Shown here: piece after piece, positions 43,334-63,233 of the stretch
Position numbering within the stretch: the stretch's first letter is position 1
Layout: every line of letters begins with the position of its first letter
From: Paralichthys olivaceus
Lineage: Eukaryota; Chordata; Actinopteri; Pleuronectiformes; Paralichthyidae
DNA length: 64,000 bases
Assembly: GCF_024713975.1 (NCBI RefSeq)
Contig: NC_091107.1
Location: 14,125,501-14,189,500 of the forward strand
Reading direction: 5' to 3'
Position numbers and translations under genes: made by a program
Notes under the pieces: generated by a model
The model's database searches: none
Told to the model about the DNA's origin: nothing
What the model saw: the letters and a program-made list of their open reading frames with translations, nothing else

Positions 43334-45283
43334 ATTCCCTTGTTTCTTCTGTGTAACCCGTGTGGAGGTATCCAGAGAGAGAAACACTCAATACAAACGT
43401 TGACTCTCCAAGCTATCTCACTGCACAAACTTGTGGTTTTTGTCGGCCCCGCGGTCTCAGTGTGCCACACCGCTTCCCAGTAACCCCCCAGCTAGATGGT
43501 AAAGAAAACTGCAAATCAATGATTAATTCCAAATAGCCCACTTATGATTTCCCCTATTATTCTCAACTCCATTGTGGCTTTTCAAAGGCTCCACATGTTT
43601 ACCCAACCCAAAGGACAAGAGTGAGAGGTGAAGTCCAACCTTCGCACCTTCTCACAAATCTCCATAGACTTCAAGCTATTCGTCATCTTTGGTCATTTGC
43701 CTTTGAGGCCTGTGTCAATAACATCAAACCATAATTGATGTGATTCAGGTCCCGTTTTGGCTCCTCATTTCATCTTGTTTCTGAGGGATGATGGGAAATT
43801 TGACCAGGTTTGCTGCCTTACAGATAACCCTACTAAGCCCAAAAGACGTCTCTTCTTCACAAATACAAAGTTGTTCATTAAGAACCACTGCAGCCCTTTG
43901 GTCATGCAGAGAAAACCTTAAATTAATTAAAGCTCCCGTCCACATGGTTTAGACCTCGAAGAGATGTCTGTTTCAACTGCTTTATGGTGGATTTTTATGA
44001 AGATATACAATAGTTTTACAACTTCACAAGAGCAAACAATGGCTGGATTTATGGTAAACATTATTTAAAATACATATTTATGAATGCTGTCAAAAATAGT
44101 TTTTTCTCTTAGTTCGAGTCAGAAATTTCCACTTCAGTAGATATTTTACACCCAAATCTAAATCTCCACTTCAGATATCTGGCCTCACTCACAAACTCTT
44201 TCATACACAACCAATATTCTAAAGGTCTGCACAGAGGGGCTTGTTTATAGATCATTTATATTATTATAATAACATTTTAGTCCTATAACATGGCGGAAAT
44301 CCATTATTGTGTTGCCGCTGATAGTATTTTCTGATTTATGGAGTGATAAAAAAACTTTGACATTACAGCAAAGTGAAAACAAGAATTTGAAACTCAATTT
44401 TGTTGTTCAGATGTCTATACTAGATGCAAATTGGTACATACTTGATTAGATAATACCACATTTACTTATTTAAACATAATGTTACAGTATTCATAAAATC
44501 TATTGTCTTAATGTAAGTAATAAACTAAAAAGGAATACCCTATTAGTGCTTTTTTTTGCTTAATGACTTAATTTGAACTTTGGACATTATGTCCAACAAG
44601 TTCAGGATTAAATATACTGGATGCCGTTAATGACAGAGGAAAAGGAAGGAGCTGTAGAATGTAATGATTCTCTTATAGCCCTCATAAACCTACCCAATTA
44701 TTATTATTAAGAGGGTTTATGAGGTTGTTTATTGAGACTGTGTATGCCTACAGATATAATGTAATCCACTACAATATATGCATTTAGAAAAGATACTCAT
44801 ATTTAAATATTGAACTCCACCTCAATTAAACTAAACGTTCTAAACTTTACAGAGACTACTGTGTTGGAATACTGGATTTCACAGCTGCTGTGCCAATCCC
44901 CTACAGATTATAGCACCTACACTGAAAATGATATATAGACATTGCATTTGTATTTATTTAGAAAAAGAGAAAGAGCTATCTGTTAGGCTGTATAATAATT
45001 TAGACTCTCAAAGAAGTCAAAGAATATAAACTGCATTTCTCGCAATGTGACAGTACAGACTATAAAATGCACAGTCAGCTATTACATACAGCTGCATCAT
45101 CAAAAAATGTAATATGTACAGAACTTAAAAATGTCAATGTAAGACAAGCAATTTCTTGATAATTACCATCTACATTCATGTTTTCACTTTCTATTAATCA
45201 GCAGAGACTAATGAAGTGACTTTTCTAGGATTCTGTCAAGTAGAACTGTGATCATAAATTAGACAATTTCTCCTGTTACTTAC
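43334..45283 (-). other. Region between the two claudin first exons
   Basis: This would be the promoter region for the proximal isoform and intron 1 of the distal isoform. It is AT-rich and I see no gene or recognisable repeat in it. Confidence 0.5.
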
Positions 45284-45500
45284 CCGGGAGAGCAAAAAGG
45301 GATGGAAAGTCACGACAGTTATAGATCCCCGTTGAGTCACTCGCACAAGACATCCATAGGTTTTCATAGATAGTGGAGGTTGTTATTACGCTGCCCTCTG
45401 TGGTGGATTCTTTCCAGTACTGATCCTGTAGTGATACGAAAATCAATATCCAGCTTGCAAAACCTAGGAAAAGTGCTATAACCTCTGTGATCTCTTTCAT
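45284..45500 (-). CDS. cldn10: Alternative (distal) first coding exon of the claudin-10-like gene
   Basis: This exon begins MKEITEVIALFLGF and ends at GTAAGT in phase 1. It is 217 nt long, exactly like the proximal first exon, so it can splice directly to 42378 and give a second 224-aa claudin. It keeps the loop-1 signature (NLW at 47-49, C52, C62) and most of the surrounding residues. Within residues 25-72 it differs from the proximal exon at P25Q, N26D, R27Q, V31E, V34T, D35E, N37S, T54S, V59I, H60Y, L69F and N72P, which makes the loop more acidic. No second copy of exons 2-5 is present in the window, so I interpret it as an alternative promoter/first exon, as in mammalian CLDN10a/b, rather than a separate gene. 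Confidence 0.82.
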
Positions 45501-46877
45501 TTTGAGAGTCGTCTTCTATTAATAATTAGCAGTACTAAATAGATAATGCTCCAGCGTGCGCTCTATTTGCAGCTTCTGTATCTGACATACATTTTGGGAG
45601 TGAGAACTGACTCAGGACTTTTTTCCTCATGCACTCAAACCTGGACTAATTTGAACATTGATTTGTTGGCTGTAGCTACATTATAAGTCTGCTATTCCCG
45701 CCCAAAATTGATGACATTCCACGTGCCTGGCATGTTACCATAGAAATGTAAGTATACAAGGAGCTTTTTTCTCTCATTTGATTGGCAGCAGAGTTAGTCT
45801 CTTGTAAAACAGTTATGGCTTTAAATGCACGAGCCAAAAAAGAGTTTAAGACTGGAGTTGTTGCACTGACATGCTATTAAAGGCTTCTGCAGGGGACAAT
45901 AAACAAGACAATAAAATACTCATTGTTTTGTTCTGTGGGAAGATGCCTCTCAGGATGAACTGTTCATAATTAAAAATAAATAATTGTTATACCTATTTGC
46001 AGGACAAAATTAATCAATCAGAGAATAGTTTAATGATGTGGTTAATAATTGAAAGTGATGCTCATATGGTGCAGTCTTTTTTTTTTCTCTTATCATCTCA
46101 TCCTCCTGTCTGCACGTCCTTTTGAGGAATTGGTAGCTTGTGATTTTAGAGAGGTGATTTCAAGTTTTCATAGGCAAATACTTGTGGGGAAATAGTGAAT
46201 AGAGAGCAGATCAATCACTGGGTGGTCAGTGGGTGATTTATTAAAGGCACAAAGTGTTTATTTTAGCGCAGGTTAAGCATTAACGAATCTATGACAGGAC
46301 AAAAGATGCGTTGAAATTCTTAAACTCTGTAAATACACTTTTTGTACTGAAGCAAATTGATTTAACAATGTCCTTTTAAAAAAAACTGTGTTTGCATATT
46401 ACAGTGCTTTCAGCTGAAAGAGGCTGGCCAAAGTCTGCGTTGCTTTAACACTCCCTTATATTTAATATGTGCTCTCTCTCTATCAAGCAGCATATGGAAG
46501 TGTGCAAAAGTGCAATGACATTTTTATAATCCTGTTTTATATTCAGTGTTTGCAATTGAAAACAGCGTGAACATCCGTGACGCTCAGTGGTGATGAGGCT
46601 TAAAAGCAGATAAAGATGTTTATCCTTTGTTTGACTCTTCGTTCAGGAGAAACTTCAAACGCCCAATTTACAGTCGGTATCTTATCAAATGTGAATACTC
46701 TTTTCCAACCAGTAATCAGAGGCACAGTTCAAAGTACTGTCATATACTTATAATATGGAGCAGACACTGCGCAGAGCAGCTTTAACTCCATCTTTTGTCT
46801 GTTAATATTTTATTTCCCTGCCCTTCCCTCAGTCACCTGGAATATTTATTCAGTTGTGTCCGCATTGACCTCCCTGC

Positions 46878-46930
46878 TTAAAGGGAGAGTTCACATAAAA
46901 TCTTAAATGGCTTTTGGTTTTCAACCCCTG
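46878..46930 (+). mobile_element. Fragment of family B MITE
   Basis: TTAAAGGGAGAGTTCACAT, followed by 'aaaatcttaaatggct', resembles the left terminus of the family B elements. The rest of the element is not recognisable. Confidence 0.4.
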
Positions 46931-47768
46931 TCATTTGCTGGTGATGGCTGACACAGGAACTGATGTTAGACACATAAATCAGTTTGTTTTATTGTGATTT
47001 TCAATATTTCAGTGATTCATTTTCAAATGTTTAAATTCCTGACTGCTTCAGCAGGCTTGTTGTGTTTGTGCTTTACAGCCTAATTATTATTTGGCAGAAA
47101 CATTAACATTTAAACATTTGATCATTTCATGTGCTGTGTAGGCTATTCCCTATAGTTAAATACATATATATGAATATGTATTTCGTTCACAGAGAGGTTT
47201 GAACCTCTGAATTCACATTATGTCACAGTATATGTCATAGAAGATGGGAAGTTCTGTGTTGTGAGGGATCAATAGGATTAATCATGTGCGTTAATTAGAA
47301 AACCTGTCACTGTGGTTTCATGTTGGCGTCTGTATCTTAAAACTCAACCTCCCATGAATATATGTTGCATTGACTTAAAAACATTGTGAGGAGCGAATAC
47401 ATATTATTATTTAAAGTATTAAGAACTGCTTACTTGGTGTATGAATCTATTCACTTGAATATTGAAGAAGTGACCTCAGTGCGTCAGTCAGGTACAACAT
47501 AATAATAATGAGAGCTAAATGAAGCAGTCTTTTGGTTGACAAAAAATGACTTCAATCATTCTAAACATTAACTGGTTGAACAAACCCTAAATGTTTGAAT
47601 AATGTGACGTTTGTATAAATTTAAACAGTCACTATTTGTGTACCGAATGTGACAGAGTTTCGGTAAGGTCACTGCTTCAATACTTCCTTATCAATCAACA
47701 GGATTGTTAGCTGGATTAGGGCTCAAACACACGCATGCACACACACACAGCATAGACTGACTGCCAAT

Positions 47769-48052
47769 CTGTCCCTCTTTCTGTCGGTCTCTCTGCCTAC
47801 CTGCCTGTCTCTCTGTCTGCCTGCCTGTCTCTTTGTCTATCTATCTCTCTGTCTATCTAACTATCTGTCTGTCTGTCTTTCTCTCTGTCTGTCTGTCTTT
47901 CTCTCTCTGTCTGTCTATCTGTCTGTCTCTCTGTCTATCTATCTCTCTGTCTATCTAACTCTCTGTCTGTCTTTCTCTTTGTCTGTCTGTCTTTCTCTCT
48001 CTCTCTGTCTGTTTCTGTCTCCCTGTCTGTCTCCCTGTCTGTCCGTCTCTCG
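47769..48052 (+). repeat. Tetranucleotide microsatellite, TCTG/TCTA/TCTC mixture
   Basis: About 280 bp are built almost entirely from CTGT, CTAT and CTCT steps, with occasional CTGC and CTTT, in interleaved blocks. It is pyrimidine-only except for G and A at the variable position. Shorter (CA) sequence precedes it at about 47737-47748. Confidence 0.95.
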
Positions 48053-49151
48053 CTGAAACATACTATTGGTTGTATTGTCAAGAATGTATTTGTTCAAACA
48101 GAGTGAGAGAGGTCAAAATAAATTTGAAGTATAACAATGTTTCTGGTTGAAAATGTGTTTGTCGACAGGATCAAGTTTGAACTCATAGATGTTATGAATG
48201 TGATGATCGATGATGATGATCCAGACATTTTCATTTCAAAAGCATCACTTCTGCTACCTGCTGTGAAGACACAGTCCACAACCACCGGAGCACCCGAGGT
48301 CGCAGCACAGACCCGAGCGTCTGGTTGAGAGAGTATAAACAGTTATGGTACAGGTGTCTCTCAGGTTCAGGAGACACACAGTCAGTTAATGTTTAGTATT
48401 TGTACATGTAGTAAGTTCTTTATGAGAAAGATAACCTTCAGAATTGGGTGGCAATATACAGTGTTATGTTGTAGTGTTTATCTCGATAATCCTTGGCCAC
48501 GTTTCAGAAGAATGCATCTGCCTGAGACGTGGGTGTCCTGAAACGTCTTCCCTCCATCACAAGGTGAATTACATCACATAGGTCAACATCTTTTAGCAGA
48601 AACATTGAGGCGGCTGCTACTGTCAGTAACTGTGAATAATTTAAACTACAGTGGTCATTCTTTACACTCAAAGCTGAATTTGTCAGGGACACATATATAA
48701 ATATAACCTCACACTCCCTTTTACTACTTAACTGTTCTTCATGTTACTTTATAGTTAACTTTTAAAGGTTGATCTAAAGTGTGCTGTGGTTTAAAAAGTA
48801 ACTGTTATATTTTTGAATAAAATAGAAATGTGTCTTCAAAGACAGGATCCATCAGTTTTATATATGTTATTAAAATTGTGGTTTGATTTGATTAAAAACA
48901 CAAAAGAAAAATCATTCTTACACTAACAAATTGTAATCCAATGCCATAATGAAGAGGTCCGTGCAGTCATGATAACATGATAATAAAAAATTAACTAGTC
49001 ATATCAGATTCATAGACAGATGTTCAAACAGTTGGATATGTTTGCAAACAAATATTTTACAGATGTTCCTCTTAAGCTGTCCAGTACTTTTTAGCATAGA
49101 GGATGTATATCAATTTGAATAATTATACTGGCCATTTGTCCCTTTACCTTT

Positions 49152-49210
49152 ACCGTTTGAATTTCCCTACGGGGATTAATAAAGTACTTCTGATTCTGAT
49201 TCTGATTCCT
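49152..49210 (+). mobile_element. 3' tail of a non-LTR retroposon with (TTCTGA)n end
   Basis: The sequence 'gaatttccctacggggatta' followed by 'ataaagtacttctgattctg' is the common 3' terminus of fish LINE/SINE retroposons, which end in AATAAAGTA plus a short tandem repeat. Here the tail repeat is TTCTGA, about three units. The upstream part is not recognisable. Confidence 0.6.
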
Positions 49211-50402
49211 CATGTGTACAACACATGGTGTTATTTCCTGATTTAACTCTCCTACGAAGCAGGAAATAAGCGACTGGTAAATTGTTACCTGGAATTCCTC
49301 TCAGTGTAGTAAATACATCCGAAGAGCAAATAAACATGTCCAATCCAAAAGTTAAAATATTATAAAAAAATGACCTTCCAATGGCCTATAAGATAAAATA
49401 ATCCTTTATACATTTATAATATTCCAGCAGCAAGAGTCAAAAAATAGGCATAGGAAAAATATGAATGGAATAGAAATTAATATATACAGTGGAAAAACAA
49501 GAAAAATATGTACAGTGTGATAATATGTATAGAAAATGGATTACACATGAACTGTCTGTATCTGTGGTGATACCACATTATTTACACAGCACTCTTACCT
49601 CATATATTAATAAAGAGATTTAGAAACCATAAAGCAATTGCAGAAAATGCAATGACAGAGACAAGTTCCCATGTTCAGGTCTGATAAGCACTAAAGTTTG
49701 CCACTGATTGCTATCATCATTTTTTAGATGCAGTCATTTACACCTTTAACTGCATGATTCCCAGTTTGCATGGTGACAAAATGTTTGTACCTGCCAAAAT
49801 AAGCCTTTTCTGGTCTGCAGTCCCTTCAAGTGTTCGTAAAACACAACATGCAGATGTAGCAGCCCAGAGGCCTCAGCGGTGCTCCTATAGGAATAGATGA
49901 TGCAGGTTCACTGTGTATTTGTGATCATTTCATTCAAATGGAGCTAATGTGTTGTGCACTGTGTAAGTACAACAGCATCAGAACTAGATAAGAACATGGC
50001 TCTCTACACAATAAACCAAGGTAATTTCATACTGTACCCGATCAGTGATGAAGCTCCTAACATGCAAAGCAAATGTTTGACCACCCCAACAGTGAGCATG
50101 TTTCTGTGCTCATTTACAATGAGCCACACTGACATCTGTTCTCCCATAACTCCTCTTTCATTTAGTCACATAAATACTAAGAACTATAAAAAGTTACCGT
50201 GTAAAAAGCTTAAAAGTTTTTCCTCTGAAAAGTGAACTCTTATTCTAACTAGAGAATTACTTTTACATTCTTACATAATAGAAGTCAATGGAAAGTTTGT
50301 CTGACATGGATGAAACTGATCAGAGGAAACTTTAATGAATCCGAAAAAAACATCTGATTCTGTGAGAACAAGAAAGAGGTAAGAAATTGTGCTTTGCAAG
50401 AT

Positions 50403-50408
50403 TTTATT
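50403..50408 (-). terminator. Candidate poly(A) signal of grk1
   Basis: TTTATT on the plus strand is AATAAA on the grk1 strand, 534 nt after the stop codon. Other weaker variants exist nearby, so this is only a candidate. Confidence 0.35.
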
Positions 50409-50941
50409 AATTGCTTCTAAACTATGTAATGTTCAAATTTTATCTGCAATATAAGAAATGATAAAACAGTAATTACTCAACATTACAATGGCATCATACT
50501 TTTCTTTGGTGCACATAATAAATAATTAATATTTATATTAAGCTGCATGTTGTTTCTATACAAATTATTATTATTACATTTCTCTGTCATGACTAAATGA
50601 GATAAATTACATATAAAGTCAGATCACAGCAGTCAAAACCATATATACATTGATACATGATGTCACTTTTACAGTAACACTAGAAATATTATGTATACTA
50701 TATATGCATACATACATATATACACACAGGACTATTTAGGTATGTATGTACATATATGATATATATGTGGCTGTGTTAGTCCACTCGTTTTCATGCCTGT
50801 GGTTAAGGTGAAGCTAGTTTATCATTACACCACTAATACTGCTTATTACAGATTATGGTACAAAGAAAATAACCAGTGTGTGGCACCAAATGATCACTTG
50901 TTCAATTTGCTCTCTGCTCTGTTGCCATCTCTTGCTCTAAC

Positions 50942-54469
<3,528 letters not shown>

Positions 54470-54639
54470 GGTTCCACCCTTTTCTGTGGTGCACACAAAA
54501 CAGACAAAAGTCAATAAGAAATATTTAGAGAGGCCACAACTCAGCAAATCCATATAGGAACTCCCATTACATAAACTTCATAGTCTATTAGTTTGCAGTC
54601 TTAGTAATTCTAACCGGACTTAGAAGCCTATTTAGTGAT

Positions 54640-54933
54640 CATGACCTAGATTGTACAAATTGTTGTTTTCTTTACCCTAGAATGGGTCCTTTATATTTAA
54701 ATACATTATATTTACATCAGGAGCAGGTCCTCTCTATGGAGATCACAGTGTTTTTTTCTTTTACAGTCGTTCAAACTGGACAAACTAAACACCTTTTTAT
54801 GAGTTTTTATAACTAAAGGCTACCACAGGTTCTCTTTCATGTTTGGAAGGAGAGGGTGAGGGTGAGGGCTATTCAGCTGCAACATGCAACTTCACCACTA
54901 GATGTCACTAAATTCTACACACTGAACTTTTAA
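54640..54933 (+). mobile_element. MITE, family A, left end truncated
   Basis: It matches the right three quarters of the 2848-3222 copy ('ctttaccctagaatgggtcc', 'atttacatcaggagc', 'aaactaaacacctttt', 'cactaaattctacacac'). It ends ACACACTGAACTT then TTAA at 54930-54933. Confidence 0.7.
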
Positions 54934-57900
54934 CATAAACATTTTTGGGCTACATTTTGATTATGGTAAAGCTGCTATCATGTTGCATCTTCAGTACTGC
55001 TACCCACACTTATATTTTAATATAATCATTTAACATAATAGTTCTATTTATACAAAATAGTAAATAATTAGTTAAATATAACGTTATTATGTCATCAATC
55101 ATAAAGTGCATTCCACAGGTTATTTTAAGCACAATGTACTCATAAGTATCATATTGTGCCTCGTGTACAGAGACTGTCTCTGGTTGAGCGAGTAGCAGTT
55201 CTAGAAAGAGAATGTTTAAGGTGAGAGAGAGAAAATAATGTTGTGATGTGCTGCACCCTGCTGTTCAAAAGACATAAGAAACAGAGGAAACCTATTTTTA
55301 AACTTTCTGATGTTATAGACAGGACATGTAATTAAGCTCGACTGCACTTGAATGCCCACACACTCATTATTAGTAAAGGGATTTGAGGAGCTGCAAGCCC
55401 AGGAAGGAGGGAGAGCATTAACTAACACTGTGCAGCACAAGGTCTTTTCAGTTCCTCAGACTGGTTCACTTCTTCAGATTACCTATCTGACGATGGCAAA
55501 CAACAACAAATTCACTTCTACTTCAATTACTGAAAACTTTTTGAAAGAAACGTGTGCCTGTTAAGCCTGAGGGACTGAGCCCAACTTATGGAAGCACAAG
55601 AATGCTGTTTCTTTGCATTTAAATGGGACAGGATGTGCAAAGTGTGCCAAGCCTCTCTGGGTGTGTATTACTTAAGCTGCTCTGTCTTTACCTGGTATAT
55701 ATAGTGAAGCTGAAAGTGATACTATTTGTCTCTGCTTTCCTGACTCTGCTTAATCCAATTAACACTGACTATCGACACTAGAAATTTACATTTAGATGAT
55801 TAGCCTACATGTTTCTCCCTTTTAAATGTGTTTACCCCAATAAAGGTGAGGATCTTTCCACATCGAAATATAATAAAGTATGTTCTTCGACCCAACAGAT
55901 TTTAGCACAGGACAAGAAACGTTTATGTTATTGATCTCAAATGCAAATAATCCTTACATCACATTGACCCAAAACTCGAGCAGCCTTTATATCATCCAGT
56001 GTGGAAAATGGGGAGAAATTAAGATTGCCAAAATTATCAGGATCTTATTTCTGATTTTGGATTCTGCACTTGATGATAAAAAGCAAGAACAGATTTTAAA
56101 TGAGGGACTGTTTAATGTAGGATTTTTTTTTAAACCATACAATAATGTCAGCAGGTTAATCAACACATTTTTCTCTAGTTTATATTCTACTTAAAAAAAG
56201 ACTATTATTAATGAATACTACTTACCCTACTTTCTTGGTGTAGCAGGAATTCAATTAAGAACTTGACCGTAACGAATCAAATCACTTGCTGTCATCCAAC
56301 ATGTATTTTCAACCAGAACAAAGAGAAATCATCTCCGTCGTGTCAGGGTCCTGGAGGGATGTGTCGAAAAGGTCGGGGCATCTAGTTGAGGTTTACCCTG
56401 CCCCAGAAATCCTACTTGGTAGTTCATTAGCTGGTGAGGATTACACCCAGCAACTTGGCAGAAGCTATTAGTGTAACTCAGCAGCAGCAGTGATTACTGA
56501 TGAGGAATCCTGCTCCAACTCAGTGAGCATCATTCTATTAAAATAATAAATACCCGGTGTCAATGATTGCACTTTTCATTTTAGAGTAGTACATTATTAA
56601 TCATATTAATTAATACTTTATTGATATTTTCCCACTTTTCTATTAGGCTGGATACACAGTGATGTATAATGAGTATAGTTCTCACTTTGTTCTGGCACAC
56701 AGTCAGTTGAGTGACAGTGTGGCTCAGAATCAGGCTGCACGTTGAAAGTAGATTATCTCCTGTTCTTGTCCAAGAGCCCAACACTGCAGCACACGGGTTA
56801 ACATGATCTTTGAACTATGGTTGTATCCGTATGAGCTGAAATACATGATTAAATATTGTTTAAATTCACATTAGCTGTAGAAGCTGAATGCAAATCCACA
56901 ACTGTGCCATAGTTTTACTGCATTCCCGAGCGAGGGAGAAAGAAATGTGTGTGGATACATTTGAGGTGAGAAGGATTTAGTGTGCGGTGGAGGAAAGGGA
57001 GAAGAGGGATTTAAATAAGGCAGCTAAAGAGGGTGGAAGGTGTCAAACAGCAGAGGAACTATAGGCAGCTCCTGTTTAACATGAAATAATTACTTTTTTA
57101 AGATCATAAACAGAAAGTGAGTTTAATCAATCAATAAATGTAATTTAATCAATGGAAACGCATTATCAGTATAAAAGGAAAAGAAGCCAGTGGAGGTGGT
57201 TGCACGCTGTCAAGTCGTCAGACCATCACATAGGAGTGTGATGGGAACTCATTTTAAGTGTTTCAGTTTACTATTATGCTCTTCATTTGGCTTCACTGTA
57301 AATCCTGCCTTCTTACGACAGTAAAAGACATGACTGTGTCTGAGTGTCACTGCATCTGTTTACTTTTTGTGTTCAACATTGACCACAAAGTTTGTTTGTA
57401 AAACCATCAATCTAAAATACAGTAAAGTGACTTCTGGTAACATTGAAACAAAACATGCAGTACTACACCAGGCAATCAATACATGACATCATTCTGATAA
57501 TAGGCAAGAAATAACATTTCATTTTCTTAATGTAATTTAGTAATGTAATTAGAAATGATGTTGCAAAACTGTTTATATTATGATGATCATGCAAACTCTG
57601 CACTGATTTAGTAATTAACACTGAAACTTGTGCTTATATAACTTTGAGATGTCCTTATTCTGATTTGTTTAATCTTATATGTGAGTTCAGCATTTTGTGC
57701 CTAAATGTGAGAATTTAAATTCAAGTTGCTTTGGCTCTTTGTCAAAATTCAGCCATTTGAAAGAACTGCAGATTGAACGGAGGTACTAAAGGCGGCTCCA
57801 GAAAAGAAACCATTCAACCATTCCATAAAATGTAGTCCTCTTAGGCTTGTTTAAACCCATTTCCTGTCCTGGGCCTCAGGCTGCTGTTCAAAAGACCCTG

Positions 57901-58727
57901 AGCATAAATCCCATTTCAGAAGGGTAGAGGTGAAGTAGATTTTATTTTGCATTCTAATCCAGCTCAGTGACGAAGAACAAACCAACCCACCCAGACAGGG
58001 AGATTAGTCTTTGGCTCAAAGACACTGATACTCACATACATCTAACCACTGCCCTCTCATGTACAGGTCAAAGGTGAGAGCACAGAAATAGAAACTACTC
58101 CACTAGGACCTGTGAACACCACCGTCAAAAAAAATCTTCATTTACATTCATTCTTCATTCCTCATTCTCACTGCTACAAGTCAATCGTTCTCAAATGGCT
58201 CGACTAAATAATGACTAGTTGGTGGTTTACGATGGTTTTAAGGCAAGCGCATAATCTTTTCCTGTTTAATTAATTCAGCGTACAGCAAAAATCCCATTAC
58301 ATTTGCACACACACTAGATCTGCTGTGCTGCTGGTGATCCTCGCGCCACTGAGCTGTAACTGCTCTTCAGATGATTAAACTGAGATGTGTTTAAAAACAG
58401 CCCAAGACGTCACTGTTCTCCCTCCGACAATAATCTCTAATTGAGGGTGATGGTGCTGCCCTGCTGACCCAGTGTTTACCTAAACTCACCCGAGAAAACT
58501 GTAATATCACCACTAAGGAATGTGCGGGTTAAAAAAAAAATTGAGGGTTAAAATTAATCAAATATGGAGAAATTTAATTTTAAGTTCAGTTTGAAGAATT
58601 TTGAACAGGATAAGATAATGGAGATGTTGCTGCAACCTTAATGTTTGTAAATTAAACTAAATAAATGTTAAGTTGTTAATGACCTATGAGACATGACCCT
58701 ATAAAATACCAATACACACAGTGTGTG

Positions 58728-58730
<3 letters not shown>

Positions 58731-58780
<50 letters not shown>
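58731..58780 (+). repeat. (GT)25 microsatellite
   Basis: A pure dinucleotide run of 50 bp, preceded by a short imperfect part (gtgtgtgcat). Confidence 0.97.
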
Positions 58781-58783
<3 letters not shown>

Positions 58784-59253
58784 GTGACAGCAGCTGCCTT
58801 CAGTAAGTGGAAAAAGAAGGAAACTGTCTCTTTGATTGGGCCCCTCCACAAACCAGCCAATCCCCTGGAGCTTCATTAACACATGTACAGATGAAGAGCT
58901 GTTTTCATTGGCTGAGAGTGTGAGCCCTTCTCCTATATGAGGCGTTCAGGGGACGGATAACATGTAAGGAGACATTACACTACAAGGTAGTAACTCTATT
59001 AGTCTGAGAGATATCACATAACATTTGTATTCATGAAATAAATGACAAAAGTGATTAATTGACATGTGACATGAATAGCAGTGCTAGCTCATTTACGTTT
59101 TACATTTTGAGGATCAGATTTTTTTAATATATATTTTTAAATTTAAAATTGATCAGAAGCAGCAGGGAGGTGATATTGTGGGAAAGGAACTGATAGTGTT
59201 AGATTATGTATTGCTAATAATACAATTAGACAATCAGACTCAGCCAAAGATAA

Positions 59254-59267
59254 ATACACACGCACAC

Positions 59268-59298
<31 letters not shown>

Positions 59299-59322
59299 TA
59301 CATATATAGATATATATATATA
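59254..59322 (+). repeat. (CA)n followed by (TA)n microsatellite
   Basis: ACACACGC-type steps pass into pure CA and then into 'catatatagatatatatata'. This is a compound dinucleotide repeat. Confidence 0.95.
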
Positions 59323-59454
59323 CCTCTGAATTAAAAATGTTCATAAGAAGAAATAGCTCAATCCAAAGCTATCATTTAACTAGACACAATATTAGATAAA
59401 TCACACACAAACATGTAATGACTAATTTATTCAAAATTGAAACTCACAAAGAAA

Positions 59455-59613
59455 TTAAAATGTAAGTGTGTCAGATTTAGGTGAAAGGGATTTCAATGAC
59501 AACTGAAGCGACCACAGGTTCTCCTTCATGTTTGAAGAGGAGAGTGAGGTGAGGGGTGTTCAGCTGCAACATGCAACGTCACCACTAGGTGTCACTAAAT
59601 TCTACACACTGAC
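59455..59613 (+). mobile_element. MITE, family A, internally deleted short copy
   Basis: The left segment 'cagatttaggtgaaagggatt' is joined directly to the right segment 'caatgacaactgaag...gttcagctgcaacatgcaac...aaattctacacactga'. Compared with the complete copy, about 200 bp of the middle are missing. TTAA is at 59455-59458; the right TTAA is lost. Confidence 0.7.
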
Positions 59614-59998
59614 GAAGTCTAGTTGAATGATAATAAACGTAATAATACATTACCATTACACAGTAATAACTATATAGTAGCCAATGAATTAAGTTGATCT
59701 AAAAACGTATTGTATCACCCTGGTTACATGGGTGGTCTCTTTATTGCGTGTGTATTCGATATTTTTAGAATAGATCACATGTGACCCTACTACGTCATTG
59801 TCGGGATTAGGATTTTCCGAGCGGCTAGTGAAGTGGTCTCATGTCGGCCTGCTGCTGCTCCTCGCTGCTCGGTGTGTACATGATGTGGGAGGAGGAACGC
59901 AGGGAGCGGCTGCTATGATGAAGAACAGGTCGGACTGACTCAGTCAGGTTCGATCCCCACATCTGTCTTCCCGTCTCCTGACACCGACTGACGCCGGG

Positions 59999-63233
<3,235 letters not shown>

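Larger units (their letters stand above)
45501..50941. other. Gene-poor region between the claudin gene and grk1
   Basis: It holds the claudin distal promoter (with an X-box-like GTTACCATAGAAAT at 45734-45747), a family B MITE end at about 46878-46930, the tetranucleotide microsatellite at 47769-48052, and a LINE 3' tail near 49155-49210. The upper part should include the grk1 3'UTR. A minus-strand AATAAA (TTTATT at 50403-50408) lies 534 nt past the stop. I see no supported gene. Confidence 0.55.
54470..59998. other. Intergenic region between divergent grk1 and the SLC25 carrier
   Basis: Both genes start at its edges, so it holds both promoters. It contains family A MITE copies at about 54640-54933 and 59455-59613, a (GT)n run at 58731-58780 and a (CA)n(TA)n run at 59254-59322. 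I see no gene. The homeodomain-like TAATCCAATTA at about 55751-55761 is a possible CRX/OTX-type site upstream of grk1, but such motifs are frequent by chance. Confidence 0.55.

Noticed and set aside
46236-46262. TTAAAGGCACAAAGTGT near 46.2 kb
   Set aside because: Isolated terminus-like string with no supporting interior.
49954-50235. Open frame of 93 codons between the claudin gene and grk1
   Set aside because: Composition looks random, with no domain and no splice partner. It probably lies near or in the grk1 3' side.
59948-59959. GGTTCGATCCCC, which resembles a tRNA B box
   Set aside because: There is no matching A box or cloverleaf around it. It lies in the carrier 5'UTR and is best seen as chance.
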